Of a stretch of DNA of 64,000 nucleotides, positions 23,443 through 36,300 are shown one piece after another. The translations under genes and the position numbers were made by a program. Position 1 is the first letter of the stretch; each line of letters starts with the position of its first letter. The notes below the pieces were generated by a model. The model was given only the letters and a program-made list of their open reading frames with translations. It did not search any database and was not told the DNA's origin. The DNA is taken from positions 4,947,409 through 5,011,408 of the forward strand of contig CM073328.1 in NCBI GenBank assembly GCA_037043015.1, written 5' to 3'. The DNA is from Bryum argenteum (Eukaryota > Streptophyta > Bryopsida > Bryales > Bryaceae).

Positions 23443-26400
23443 ATGATGAGACGTCGTGGAAGCGAAGCAGACCTGTCTGAAGTAAGTTTGATCCGCTTTT
23501 GAAGTTTTTTACATTTCAACCCTAGTTTTTTACATTTCAACCCTAGTCAACATGGTCACAACAGTAACACCACCATGGCCACAGATTTGACATTACCGAT
23601 GGCTTTGAATCGAAGTACAGTACCCAATTTCTTTGCTTGGTTGATTTGTCGTAAGAAGTTGCTGGTGTCTTTGCAATGGAGGATTGCTTCAGTTGGAATT
23701 GAAGAGTGGCTTCTGAACATAAGATTGATCAATTGCAGTTGCTTCAATTCTCGGATGCTGAAGCGGGGGATCCTTCAACTGATGATGACAATGACCGGTG
23801 CGTTGTTGGATTATTGTGTGCTACAGACATGGTGAATGGGTACAGTTTTTCTGGTGATGCACTGTTATGTGGTAATGCTTTGCCTCCCAAAATGTCAGAT
23901 CATCTGTTGTTTACGGGAAGTAGTTTCCCGTTGTTTGGTTGACACCAGTCTTCTCGTCGAGTATATGAGAATTGTTCGTGTGGGTAACGCATGTTGGTGT
24001 TGATCGACTGTGTCAGTGTTGTGGGTTTAATCTATTTCACTGTGCTAGCAGGGAGCCGGAGTTAGAACCGAAGCACAAAATATTCTTGAGTCATAGCGGG
24101 GCCCAAAAGGACTTCACCGAGCAACTATGTGTAGATTTGGAAAGATGGCAATACTATCCGTTTTTTGACAAACGTTCGTATAGTTTGCCAAAGGGTAGAA
24201 AGTATCCTGAACTTATCTTCCAAGCAGCCCAACAATGTGAGGTTGCAATGTTGATATTATCTCAAGAATTTTTCACATGATCAAAGTGGCCGATGCTAGA
24301 GTTGGAGGCTTTTGTGGAGGCTCAGAAGGAATAGCATGAGAAGCTTGCCATTCTCCCAGTGTATTTGGAAATATCACGAGATGAGTGCACAAAGAATGAA
24401 GCAAAACGTTTAGAGTGGGCCACTATGTGGAGCAAGTGGGCTGAAACTGACCCAAGGATCAACATAGAGAAGTGGAAGGACGCTTTGAGGGTACTTGGCC
24501 CCTCAAATGGAATTGAGTATGTAAGATCATTGGGAGAAGTCTTGTTGAGAAAGGAAATTGTAAATGCAGTTCGTTGTTTGGTTCAACCAGAGAATATGAG
24601 GAGTGTTGGGCAAATCGAGGGGAGAGCTCGGATATGCAAGGTGAGTGGGGTTCTCTTTTGTGAAAGTGTGAGGAGATGTGTAATCATGTGTTCAAATGTG
24701 GAGTTGTGCCTGAGGTGTTTTTGAACTCAATCTAATATGTTCTTGGTCACATTTTATGAAGTAATGAGATGCATGAACCTACTTATTTGGTGATTATTGT
24801 TCTGGTTGCATGTAGGCTATTATTGAAAAGTTTGCAAAGACAAAACCATCATCAATGTATGGTGTTCGCGTCGTGGGTATACATGGTGTGGGAGGAGTAG
24901 GAAAGACTACATTCTCCAAATTGCTTTGTGATGAATTATCCACAAAGTATGAAGGGAAAGTGTGCCATGGTGAATTGGGGATGAAGAGTCCATTGGAGAT
25001 GCAGAAGTAAGTGTTAATGGACTTAACAAATTTAAGTCATGAGAGCTTGATAAATTCAACTCATGACATGGTTAGCATCTTTTCTTACTTTTGATGAGCA
25101 ATAGGATTTAATTGTGTGATTTGTATTGTGTTGCTTGTTGTCCGAACGCTTGTATGCAAGTTCAAAGTTGTATTTAAGCGTTGCGTTAGACATTGAGTTC
25201 ATGTAGTTTTGAGTTCATGTAGCCTGTGGAGATTAGCATCCAAGTCAAACAAACTTTGGTGCAAATGCTAAGCAAACATACCTTGATGGTACCTTGGTGC
25301 AAATGCAGACTACAAATCTTTTGAATCGACGTGTTCATCAACGACGGGTTTTTTTAGCTTTAGACAATGTATGGCCGGAGTCTGTAGATGAAGCAAAAGT
25401 TTATCTACAAGCTCGTTATTGTCGTGGAAGCATAGTGATGGTTACAGCTCGTTGAATTGATGTTCTTGCTCGCTTGCACATTGCTCAAAGTGATTGTTTG
25501 GAGATGCCGGAGCTAGAAGAGGAAGATGCAAAGCATTTGTTTCTTCATCATGCAACTCATGGAGTGGAATTCCTAAGTGAACATGATGAGGAGGACATTT
25601 TGCATTGTGTGAGACAAGGTAAGTTTAAGAAAGGTGCAAACATGGGTGAACATTTCCATCCTTTATCATTGAAGGTATTGGGTGGTCAATTGGGGAGTGT
25701 TGGATTGGATCCAAAGATGTGGGTGGAGAACTTAGTGAATGGTGATAAGTTCAATCAATTTGGAGAGAAGGTGCATCCCGTATTTAGCATCCTTCAGAGA
25801 GGTTATGACTCTTTAAGAAAAGAGGACCAACTTTTATTTATGGATAGTGTTCTTTTTCACCCTCAAAACAACAAAATTTGTTGGCTTTCTTATGAAATCC
25901 CCATGCCACGTGTTGATATATACGGATGGTTATGTATTGTCCAGCGCTGCAGTCTCGTGCAAAATATGGATCGGGTGAGAGTCTTGTCCTTTACTCCAAA
26001 TTAACATTATGAAGGAGGAATCTATATTTAAGTAGTCTTTATGCTAAAGTTTATGTGTATTGAAGATTTATCGGTTTGCTAATGATTGAAATTCATGTGT
26101 ATGGATAATACAGTTGAAAGGTTTGAAGACAAAGTCCCTAATCAAGGGTATTGGAGATTGTTTTGATGGTGTAAGCATTCACGACTTGTATCTTGAGTTT
26201 GCCGAATTGGAGGTGAAGAGAGATGATTCATATGCAAGACGGTGGGTGTGGTATGATGAAAAAGAAGCTCAGCCTCCTGATGTCTTTGTTATGAGTCCAC
26301 ATGGACATTGTTGGGGAAACTTGGAAAGAGTGTTTGTGGGGTATGATTATCAGTTTGAAATCAAAAGCATGGAGTGGAGTGGAACAATGGATAGGATGAA

Positions 26401-27844
26401 TTGGATCAAATGTTGTGGTGCTAGAACTCTTGATTGGGAAGAATGAGGTGTTGGATTTGCGAGGTTTACGATGCTTGAGAAGCTTGAAGCTTAGATGGGG
26501 ATATCCTCCACAACTAGATGATTATTATGGAGGGGAAGGCAAACTGGATGGACTTGGGGATCTGATTAATCTTGGATGGCTTGAGTTGTGGAATATTCAT
26601 TATGCACCATGCATGGAGGAAATTGGTTATTTGACATTACTCCGGGTTTTGCGGTTGAGAACAAAAGGTTTCTACTGTAATAGTGAGGCTTTTCGACTAC
26701 CAGAACTTGATATGTGCATCCATTTACAAGAGTTAGTCCTTGAACTGTGGGTGCTTGAAGGCAATTCCTGATTCGAGGCGACTGACATCATTAAGGAAAG
26801 TTGTATTGAAGGAATGTACAAGTATGAAGGAGGTGGTGGGGTTAAATTCACAAATGCGTGAATTGCGGGAGTTGGAGTGAACCGGGTGTCGGTCATTACA
26901 TCATGTCCATGGTTTGGAAGAGTTGGATTCGTTGCATATATTGCGCATCGGAAAATGTGATGAAGTGGGAGAGGTTATTAACATTCACAAGTTTACCAAC
27001 TTGCAGCAGTTGTTTATTGGGGAAGCATTTCGGAAGATGTTGGGTTTAGTGAGTCAATCCCTTTGGAGAAGCTTGACATTTGCAATGTAGAGGAGTTACC
27101 TGAGTTGGGCTTGCTAAGAAAACTGCGGATGTTGTCTTTAGATTCTTTGACGGGGCCATATTGCCAGGGTTAGGCAAGTGCATTGCTTTGGAGGAATTGG
27201 AGATGGCAAATATGTCAATGTTGCGGGATTTGCCTGTTTTGCACAGCCTGTCAAGGTTGCAAAGGCTTTCGATATGTCATGCTCCTAAGCTCGTGTTACA
27301 TGCACCAATTCTAGGTGAATTGGTGGCACTTCAAGAGCTTGTGTTACAAGACTGTGGTACATCGGTGGGCAAAGCAGAGATACCAGATCTTCAAAAACTT
27401 TCAAACTTGCAGGAGCTCGACCTTGAGGGTACTCCAATTACGAATTTACCAAACCTTAAATGCCTTACACAACTCAGGGTGTTGAATTGCTCGGTGACGC
27501 ATTTGGCTCACCTACCAGATTTGACTGGTTTGAATTTGATGGAAAGTATTGCCTTTTTTGAATGCCTGATGCTTACAAAATTCGAAAACCTTGCAAGCTT
27601 GCCTGTACTGGAAGAGATTCACCTTGTTAACTGCTACGAGCTGAAGAATGTGAGTATCCTTGCAAACGTGCCTGATTTATCTAGAATTAATGTTCAATAT
27701 TGCCCTAAGCTAACGAGCTTGGATAACCTTGCAAACCTACGAGCATTGAAGTATATCGATATTTATGGTTGTGACATCTTGGAGACGTTAGAGACATTGC
27801 CACGTCTCAAGAGCTCCGTGGTACTTGATAGGAGTATGTTCTAA
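23443..27844 (+). pseudogene. TIR-NB-LRR gene, copy B (degraded)
   Basis: The same six-exon layout as copy A at 23443-23481, 23739-23797, 24052-24640, 24816-25070, 25309-25974 and 26114-27844, with identical lengths for exons 3, 4 and 5. The TIR exon has an in-frame TGA at 24278-24280 (CGA in A) and a TAG near 24331. The P-loop exon (GVGGVGKTT kept) has TAA near 25008 where A has CAA. Exon 5 has TGA near 25453 where A has TCA. The LRR exon has an 8-bp deletion near 26405, a 1-bp deletion near 26745, further single-base losses near 27042 and 27142, and a TGA near 26878. It cannot make a full receptor. The last 227 codons (27161-27844) remain open. Confidence 0.9.
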
Positions 27845-30490
27845 TGCTAGTGTGTGACCCCAAGTAATAACATGCGGATTTTACATTAGAACAAGTGTTT
27901 AAAGAGTTGACATAGAAGTGGCATGCAAGATGCTATTCGAGAAAAAGCATAGAAACTTGTGTGTATTGGGACCCTTGTTAGAAATCGTTGCAAGTCAATC
28001 CCCTAGACTCTTTTTTTCTCTTAAGTTTCTTATACTAATGCATATAAGAATTTGGTGTATGGCCCACCTTTCATCTCTCTTATTGTGTATATGAAAACAA
28101 TGAGCATAGACTATCAATCTTTATTTTACTTACAAGTCATGAAGAGATAAATCTCACCTTCATTTGTTGAAAGGGCACATGATAGAGAATCTATAAAGCG
28201 TCAATCACAACCGAAATATACACATTTGCCGCTTCTATACTCCTATACTTTGCATGTTGAAATTTGTTTGAAGGTAAGTACAAGTGGATTTGAATACACA
28301 AAAGAATGTCTTCTTCGAATTTTGTTCAAACAACGAATAAAAGGCAATTTCTTTCCACGCATTCTCAATATCGCATGGGCAAAGTAGTCTCAATATCGCA
28401 TAATTTGAAGTCAAACTTTCTTTGGAGGCATCTCAACATCCCATGGGCAAAGTAGATATTAGAGCAAATTAGGTACTCTGGGGGATTAGGCGTGCTTACC
28501 ATATATTTGAAATTTTATAACTTCCTATCATTCTTTGTTTTGGTTATATTGTCAGAATCTCTATCTATGCTCTTTAAACATGTTTTTGCTCCAATGTTTC
28601 TTAGTGTAATTCACATTTTATCAACACACGAACATGCATTTCCATTTAGTTTCAAGGAGAAATTTTCTTAAATAGTTTAGCTTTCGAGGGACAACAATGC
28701 ACTTCTTTATGCTAGATTGAGAGCCTAGGGTGGAGTCTTGATTGTCAGTTTAATTGTTAGGGGAACCCGCACAATTGTAGAGTTGACGTATATAGTGAAC
28801 CCTTCTATACCATAGTCTAATTATACTCAATAGTAAAATCGAAAGTTAGGGAGAGCATTCATACCCATCCTGTTCTTATGCTCTTGATACTATATAGATT
28901 TTACAATGACAGATTAAATGGGTTTTTTTAGGGGTTTTAGCAAAAAAGTAATTGAGCAAACTTTAATTGTTCTAATCTTACAAATAGAGAAGATTCAACT
29001 GTTCAAAGTTTTTTAGTGAGAAGACAGTCAAGTTAACATGAAATTCCTACGGGTAAAGTTTCTCAATAATACACAAACTAAGTTTTATTGATACTATGCA
29101 AGATGAAGGTCCTTTTTAGGAATTTAGGCAATTTTGCATAAAAAAGAAAATTCTCAATCATTCTCAATCATATGTGGCGCTTGACACGCATGCCTTACAT
29201 GTTATTAGCTCACTAGGAAGGTCTTCTTTGTCGCGACATTGAAGCTCTTCATATGGGACTTTCAAAAGTATCTCGTGTTTCCCATTTCCTCAAAGCCCGT
29301 GTTATTTTTTATTTTTTTGAAGATGATAAGCACACTTCTTGAAATCGTGTTTAGCATTTTTCATGAAATAGAGCGACTGATATTAGAAATGGAATTAGAC
29401 AGCTGTTGTTCATGAACGTATGGAAGATGATGCTCATTTTCAACTTTGATTTGACCTCTTTTGTGTTCATGCTCAACTACAATTCTGTAGTTGATCATAC
29501 ATATGAAGTGATTACTGCTATATGAATTTTTCATTACCTTGCTTGTGTCATCCACCAACAAGGCTTGACTTGGTTTTCAAAATTGCATTCTATGCTTTAT
29601 AGTGCATTTGGATTGATGTAAGCATTTCTCATGCCCTTACTGAGGTGTTTTATGAGCTTGTGAACGGAGTTATTAAATATTTATTACATCATTTTCATAA
29701 TTCTTTCAATGTAATTTTTATAATGTCAATAAAGATTCACCTAGGCATTCTATGGTTAAGCTTATGACTCTTTAAATGCACAAGAATAGGTTGAGTGATC
29801 TAACATGATCCCATCCATGGTTCCATCCATAAAGTAATGTAAGTTTGACTGGTGAGTATCTGATAAATTTTAGAAAAGAAGTTTTTGTCATGAAGAGATT
29901 GGGGTTGTATGATTCTCACGAGATAAACGAAGTATAAAGTTGTTAAACAACAATCACAAATAATAAGTGAGAATGAAAGACCCAAAGAGGGATTGTTGTG
30001 TGAAGATTCCTACAATTTCTGGTTAGATATGTATAAAAACACTAGGCTTGGCAATCTTTGGATATCATTGCAAGTCCCGTGGATGTTACTATTTCTATGA
30101 GTTAACGAAGCATTACTATAAAAATTATGATAATTAGGAGAGTTTGAGCGATGACAGTGTATACCTACTTTCACTTAATTAGGACTAGTTTGCCCACGGG
30201 GCGTTGCAAGGCTCATACAAATAGTTTCCAATATTTATGGGGCTAATACTTTCAAACTCACTATCTTGAGATCATCAACTCGATTCGCACTGTGATTGTT
30301 GTCGACACTCGTAAATTAAAAATCCATTTCCGTCCACAGTCCACATGCCTACGCAAAAATCCACTTGCAACTACATCTCATGCACCCCTATTTGGCAATG
30401 CCTGAGATCATAATCTCACTTCCAAAACAAAACCAACCAACCTTTTAATTCACCGCGTAAATAGGGGTCGGAATAAGGGGATCCAGAGCG
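27845..30490. other. 3' flank of TNL copy B
   Basis: No supported gene. It follows the flanks of A and C closely. The minus-strand open frame 29361-29561 matches 10897-11097 residue by residue over most of its length, but the divergence looks no different from that of the surrounding DNA. Confidence 0.55.
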
Positions 30491-30499
30491 TATAAATAG
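30491..30499 (+). promoter_or_regulatory. TATA box before a small open frame
   Basis: TATAAATAG is a strong consensus TATA box. It lies 185 bp before the ATG at 30676, with GC-richer leader-like sequence between. Confidence 0.45.
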
Positions 30500-30675
30500 C
30501 AGGGAGAGCACCCGTACTATTACATTCATTTTCTAATTCCTAGCGACTTTCCGCTTAAAGCTCTTGGAGCCCCCTCTCTTTATTCAAATTATTTCACCAT
30601 TCAAGCCATACTTTCCAATATTTAGTTTATTTCACCATCTCCAAATTGAGGATCAAGCATTGAGCTAAGTTTGGG

Positions 30676-30837
30676 ATGGGTAAAGAGGTAATATCAAAAA
30701 CCAAGGTGAAGATGACCATCAACACAAAACTCTCTAATGGGCCATACAATCAAAAAGCAAGGCCTTGTCCAACTAGATTTGCCAATTCCGATCTCAAAAT
30801 TAATGGATTAAGCAAAGATTGCTCGGGAGAAGAATAA
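30676..30837 (+). CDS. Small open frame of unknown function, possible gene relic
   Basis: A 53-codon frame begins MGKEVISKTKVKMTINTKLS and ends DCSGEE. It is preceded by a consensus TATA box and is partly paralogous to 40340-40480 in the flank of TNL copy C. Relative to that copy it lacks 8 bp after the CCATAC at 30742, so the two proteins diverge after about residue 24. This is best explained as a relic of an older gene or exon carried along with the TNL duplication. GAG|GTAATA after codon 4 could also be a splice donor, with GTGAAG|ATGACC as the next exon border. I recognise no family. Confidence 0.3.
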   Translation: MGKEVISKTKVKMTINTKLSNGPYNQKARPCPTRFANSDLKINGLSKDCSGEE

Positions 30838-31840
30838 GGCCTTGCGCAAGGAAACCAAATACTAAATGGCCTTCTCACTCCCAAACATCCAAAGCTTCGA
30901 AGAAATCGGTTCTAATAATGTTGAAAACTCATAAATTCAAAACAGTCCTCTTCATGATTATGCACAAGCAATGACTTATTAAATTACTACTCAGAACCGC
31001 AAAACTTCAAAAGAAAGTTGTGAGAGTTAAATAATTGAGTACCTAAGTATGCTGATTTTCAAACTTTTTGTCCAGGATTTCCTTTTCCTTTTCCACAAAT
31101 GCTTCTTCCATGAGGGTAAATCAAATGATCAACAATTAGTAATGTGTGACAAATCATTGAAATTGATTAGTACTACTCTACGAGAGCAATAAACAAGATG
31201 GAAAACTTTCACAATGTAAAGTGACTTACTTAGTGTTCTATGCATTATTCTTTTGACTTACTTTGAAGTAGAGCGGTTATAACTACAAGTAGGTAAAAAG
31301 TTGAACCTAAAGTCTTGAATTAAAGTCATGAGATTTAGATGTACCATTTGGTTCTCCCAATTTGCAAGTTCATAATGTTGGCTGGTAATCGCACAAAGTT
31401 GTTACACAAGCAGTAGCATTTCTCACAAGGTAGCTGCACGTAATTTGGTGGCGTGGATCATAGACAAGAATTCTCAAATAAGAACTCGCACGATAAATGA
31501 GAAATGAAAAGTGCCTTGTGTGAATATTTTAACTTTTAATAACATCCTACAATTTTTTCTTAAATGAATCTTAATAATTGACTACCAACATTGAGGGACA
31601 TGGATGAAATCCTTCTGTGGTATATTTTTAGTCCGCAAAACCATGAATATAGACTCTAGTGTGTTACTTTAGGAGTGCTTGAAGTCTAAAAGAAGGTGAT
31701 ATTGTTGATGCATTTGTTTCTCTTTCTTCAATATGTGAAAGATAGCCTTGGAATAATTCCAAACGAATTAGGCTCAACAAGTCAAAGAATATGAGCTTGA
31801 CTTTATGACATGAATCAACGTATCAGACACTTGGGTCAAG

Positions 31841-31878
<38 letters not shown>

Positions 31879-32161
31879 TTTTAATTTTAAAGTTGATGCA
31901 ACATAGATTGTTTTATTTAATGATAATAAGAACTTCTTACTTCATTTGATAATTTGAAAATGTATTTTGGTGAATGCGCTAATACAATCCATATTCAACT
32001 TCATGAAAAAACCACTAAAGCATCATGTAACATGAGGATGAATATGTGAAGTACTTTACGATGTATTCCAAATCAACCAATTCCATTCATTGATTTTTGT
32101 TACAACATGTTGAATTCTTCCAACACTTACTAGCGTCGTATATACACTATACTACAAATGA
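30838..32161. other. Intergenic between the small open frame and TNL copy C
   Basis: No gene seen. Bases 31843-31875 are a T-tract. Bases 31615-32160 are paralogous to the region upstream of copy A, including the empty site (near 31794-31807) for the retroposon found at 2598-2873. Confidence 0.6.
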
Positions 32162-32170
32162 TATATAATA
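32162..32170 (+). promoter_or_regulatory. Candidate TATA box of TNL copy C
   Basis: TATATAATA in the same relative place as in copies A and D. Confidence 0.4.
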
Positions 32171-32299
32171 GCTCCATGCTATATGATTAGAATATCATTG
32201 AATTGTTGACTACATTTATATGAATCAAAGAGATATTATCTTCGGAACAAACAATTCATCTAGTCAGAGATAAAAAGCCGTGACAATAATATCTCAATT

Positions 32300-32760
32300 A
32301 GTACGGCATACATTAAATATCATACTGCGCTTGAAACCATGCTCGTAACCACGGTAATAGACCCTATCGCGCACAACATTCGGACGGTCTCGGGTCCTCG
32401 ACCTGGTTTGTCGGAGAAGGCTACGACCTGGTCACTGGAGTGTCGGGGGAGAGCGAGGATGGTGGATCCGTGCTCACTTCCTCACTCGTCGATTGTGTGA
32501 GCAGATCGTGTCTGAGACGAGAGGTTGCAAGCGCGTGGGTAGTTGTCCTGAACCTCCATGCGTCTACCGTCACTTCATTTCATGCGATCGCTCTTGAGCC
32601 TCTCATTGCTGTTTCACTGAGCTTGTGCAAGAGGCTGTGGTATGTAATCGTAACTCACATCTACCTTCACGTTACATGCTTTCTCCGTCTTTTCTTCACA
32701 AGCTTTGTTCAGAAAATGCATAAATTTCTGAGCGGACATCTCATCTAAAGTATCTAGGCT
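32300..32760 (+). promoter_or_regulatory. Leader module of TNL copy C
   Basis: Paralogous to 3325-3790, with the GTATGT donor-like site kept (exon side ending 32639). An open frame at 32440-32748 resembles those in copies A and D but is broken in B. I treat it as leader or promoter DNA. Confidence 0.45.
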
Positions 32761-33311
32761 TCAATCACAGATCGGAAACTGAAAACATTCCAGTAGGTTG
32801 GACTGCAGGGAATGATAAACCTCCAATTTCCGGATTAGAGACTGTGGCATTGTTGTCAACCCTTGTTCATTGGAAAGAGCTTATGTTTCTTTTTTCGGCC
32901 AAGTGGTATGCAATGTCTTGTTTAACCCTAGTCATCATCAGCTTGTCAAGAATCTTGCTACTATCTTGATCAGCGAACTTTCTCAAGTAAGAATTGAACA
33001 AATTCGTTCATTTTAATGTTCATTTCAATTGCTAATCATTTCTTGTGTGATGAGGCTGAATATAGAGCAGTTGCATGTGTCGATCCAAGAACGTATGAAA
33101 TTGAAGCATCAATGATGCCTAAATGAATAGTTTCAAAGAAACACCTGTACAGTAGATGATTTTTGACGGTGTTGTTGAATGACATAGGGCGTCGTTCTTT
33201 CCGTTTTTGAGTCTTGTAGAAGGACACTCTGCAGACCGATAATTGTTCTCTCTTCCTGGAGAATTCGGATTTGCTTGGGGGGAATTGGTGCTTGACAACA
33301 GGAGATCCAAA

Positions 33312-36300
33312 ATGAAGAGACGTCGTGAAAGCGAAGCAGATCTATCTGAGGTAAGTTTGATCTATTTTGAAGTTTCTGGCGCTAACCCTAGTCAACATGG
33401 TCACAACAGGAACCCCACCATGGGCACAGATTTGACAATAGCGATGGGTTCGAATCGAAGTACAGTACTCAATTTCTTTGCTTGGTTGATATGTCGTTAG
33501 AAGTGGCTGGTGTCTTTGCACTCAGATTGTTCAACTTGAAGAGTGGTTTATGAACATAAGATTGCTAAATTGCAGTTGCTTCAATTCTCGGATGCCGAAG
33601 CGGGGGATCCTTCAACTGATGACGACAGCTGGTGCGTTGTTGGTTTATTGTGAGCTATCGACATGGTGAATGGGTAGAGTTCTTCTGGTGATGCGCTGTT
33701 ATGTGGTAATGCTTTGCCTCAAGGAATGTCAGATCATGTGGTGTCTAGGGGAAGTAGTTTTCCGTTGTGGGGATGTTGGAAGGGTTGACACCGGTCTTCT
33801 GGCTGTGGCTGGTGGAGTCCTTAAGAATTGTTTATGGAGGTAGCGTATGTTGGTGTCAATGTTGTGGGTTTAACCTATTTCATGGTGCTAGCAGGGAGCC
33901 AGAGTTAGAACCAAAGCACAAAATATTCTTGAGCCATAGCGGGGCCCAAAAGGACTTTACCGAGCAACTATGTGTAGATTTGGAAAGATGGCAATACTAT
34001 CCATTTTTTGACAAACGTTCAAATAGTTTGCCCAAGGGTAGAAAGTATCCTGGACTTATCTTCCAAGCAGCCCAACAATGTGAGGTTGCAGTGTTGATAT
34101 TATCGGAAGAGTTTTTCACGCGATCAAAGTGGCCAATTCTAGAGTTGGAGGCTTTTGTGGATGCTCAAAACGAAAACCATGAGAAGCTTGCTATTCTCCC
34201 GGTGTATTTGGGAATATCACGAGATGAGTGCACAAAGAATGAAGCAAAACGTCAAGATTGGGTCACTGTGTGGAGAAAGTGGGCTAAAACTGACACAAGG
34301 ATCAACATTGAGAAGTGGAAGGACGCTTTGAGGGTACTTAGCCCCTCAAATGGAATTGAGTATGTAAGATCATTGGGAGAAGTCTTGTTGAGAAAGGAAA
34401 TTGTTAATGCAGTTCGTTGCTTGGTTCAACCAGAGAATATGAGGAGTGTTGGGCAAATCAAGGGGGATCACGGATCTGCAAGGTGAGAGGGGTTTACTCT
34501 TGTATAAGTGTGAGCGCAAGCTGAGAGGGGTTCACTCTTGTAAAAGTTTGCGTGTAAGGTGAGAGGGGTTTACTCTTGTATAAGTGTGAGCGCAAGGTGA
34601 GAGGGGTTCACTCTTGTAAAAGTTTGCGTGTAAGGTGAGAGGGGTTTACTCTTGTAACAGTATGGTAATCATATGTTCAAATGTGGAGTTGTGCATGAGG
34701 TGTATCTGAACACGATCTAGTATGTTCTTGGTCACATTGTTTGAAGTAAAGAAAGGCATGAACCTACTAAGTCGATTTTGAATATTGTGGTTGCGTGTAG
34801 GCTATTATTGAGAAGTTTGCGAATACAAAACCATCATCAGTGTATGGTATTCGTGTGGTTGGTATACATGGTGTGGGAGGAGTGGGAAAGACTACATTTT
34901 GCAAAATGCTTTGTGATGAATTATCCAGAAAGTATGAAGGGAAAGTGTGCCATGGTGAATTGGGGGTGAAGAGCCCTTTGGAGTTGCACAAGCAAGTGCT
35001 AAGGGAATTAACGGATATAAGTCATGAGAGCTTGACAAATTTAAATCATGACATGGTTAGTATCTCTTCTTAGTTTTGTTGAGCTCTAGGATTAAATTGT
35101 GTGATTTGTATTGTGTTGCTTGTTGTCTTAACAGTCGTATGTAAGTTCAAAGTTGTACTTAAGCGTTACATTAGACATCGAGTTTATGGAGTTTTGAGTC
35201 TAGAAGGGAAATAAGTGTTTTGCATGTGGAGATGTACATCCAAGTCAAACAAACTTTGGCACAATTGCTAAGCAAACATACATTGACCCTACCTTGGTGC
35301 AAATGCAGACTACAAATCTTTTGAACCGAAGTGTTCATCAACAACCGGTTTTTTTAGCTCTAGACAATGTATGGCCAGAGTCTGTAGATGAAGCTCAAGT
35401 TTATCTACAAGTTGGCTATTGTCGTGGAAGCATAGTGATGGTTACAGCTCGCTCAATTGATCTTCTTGCTCGCTTGCGCATTGCTGAAAGTGATTGTTTG
35501 GAGATGCCGGAGCTAGAAGAGGAAGATGCAAAGCGTTTGTTTCTTCATCATGCAACTTGAGGAGTGGAATTCTTAAGTGAACATGATGAGGAGGAAATCT
35601 TGTATTGTGTGAGACAATGTAAGTTTAAGAAAGGTGCAAACATGAGCAAGCATTTTCATCCGTTATCATTGAAGGTATTGGGTGGTCAATTGGGGAGTCT
35701 TGGATTGGATCCAAAGATGTGGGTGGAGAACTTAGTGAATGGTGATAAGTTCAATCAACATGGGGAGAAGGAGCATCCACTATTTAGTATCCTTCGAAGA
35801 GGTTATGACTCTTTAAGAAAAGAGGATCAACTTTTATTTATGGATTGTGTTCTATTTCACCCTCATCATATTGTTTATCGATACGTTTCCCACGATATAT
35901 GGATGCCACCTGTTGATATATACGAATGGTTAAGTATTGTCCACCGCACCAAAGTCAAGCAAATTATGAATCGGGTGAGAATCCTAAAGCTTTCCAAATT
36001 ATTTTGGAGGAATATGTATCAAAGTAGTGTGCATGTTAGAGTTCATGTTCATAGAGGGTTTATGGATCTGCTAATGATTGGAATTCATGTGTATGGATAC
36101 TACAGTTGAAAGGTTTGAAGGCGAAGTCACTTATCGAAGATATTGGAGATTGTTTTGATGGTGTAAGCATTCACGACTTGTATCTTGAGTTTGCCAAATT
36201 GGAGGTGAAGAGAGATGATTCTTTTACAAGACGTTGGGTGTGGTATGACAAAGAAGAAGCTTATCCTCCTGATGTCCTTGTTATGAATCCACCCGGACAT

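Noticed and set aside
34483..34658. CRISPR-like array
   Set aside because: The 38-bp units are contiguous with no unique spacers, in a plant intron. They are a simple tandem duplication.
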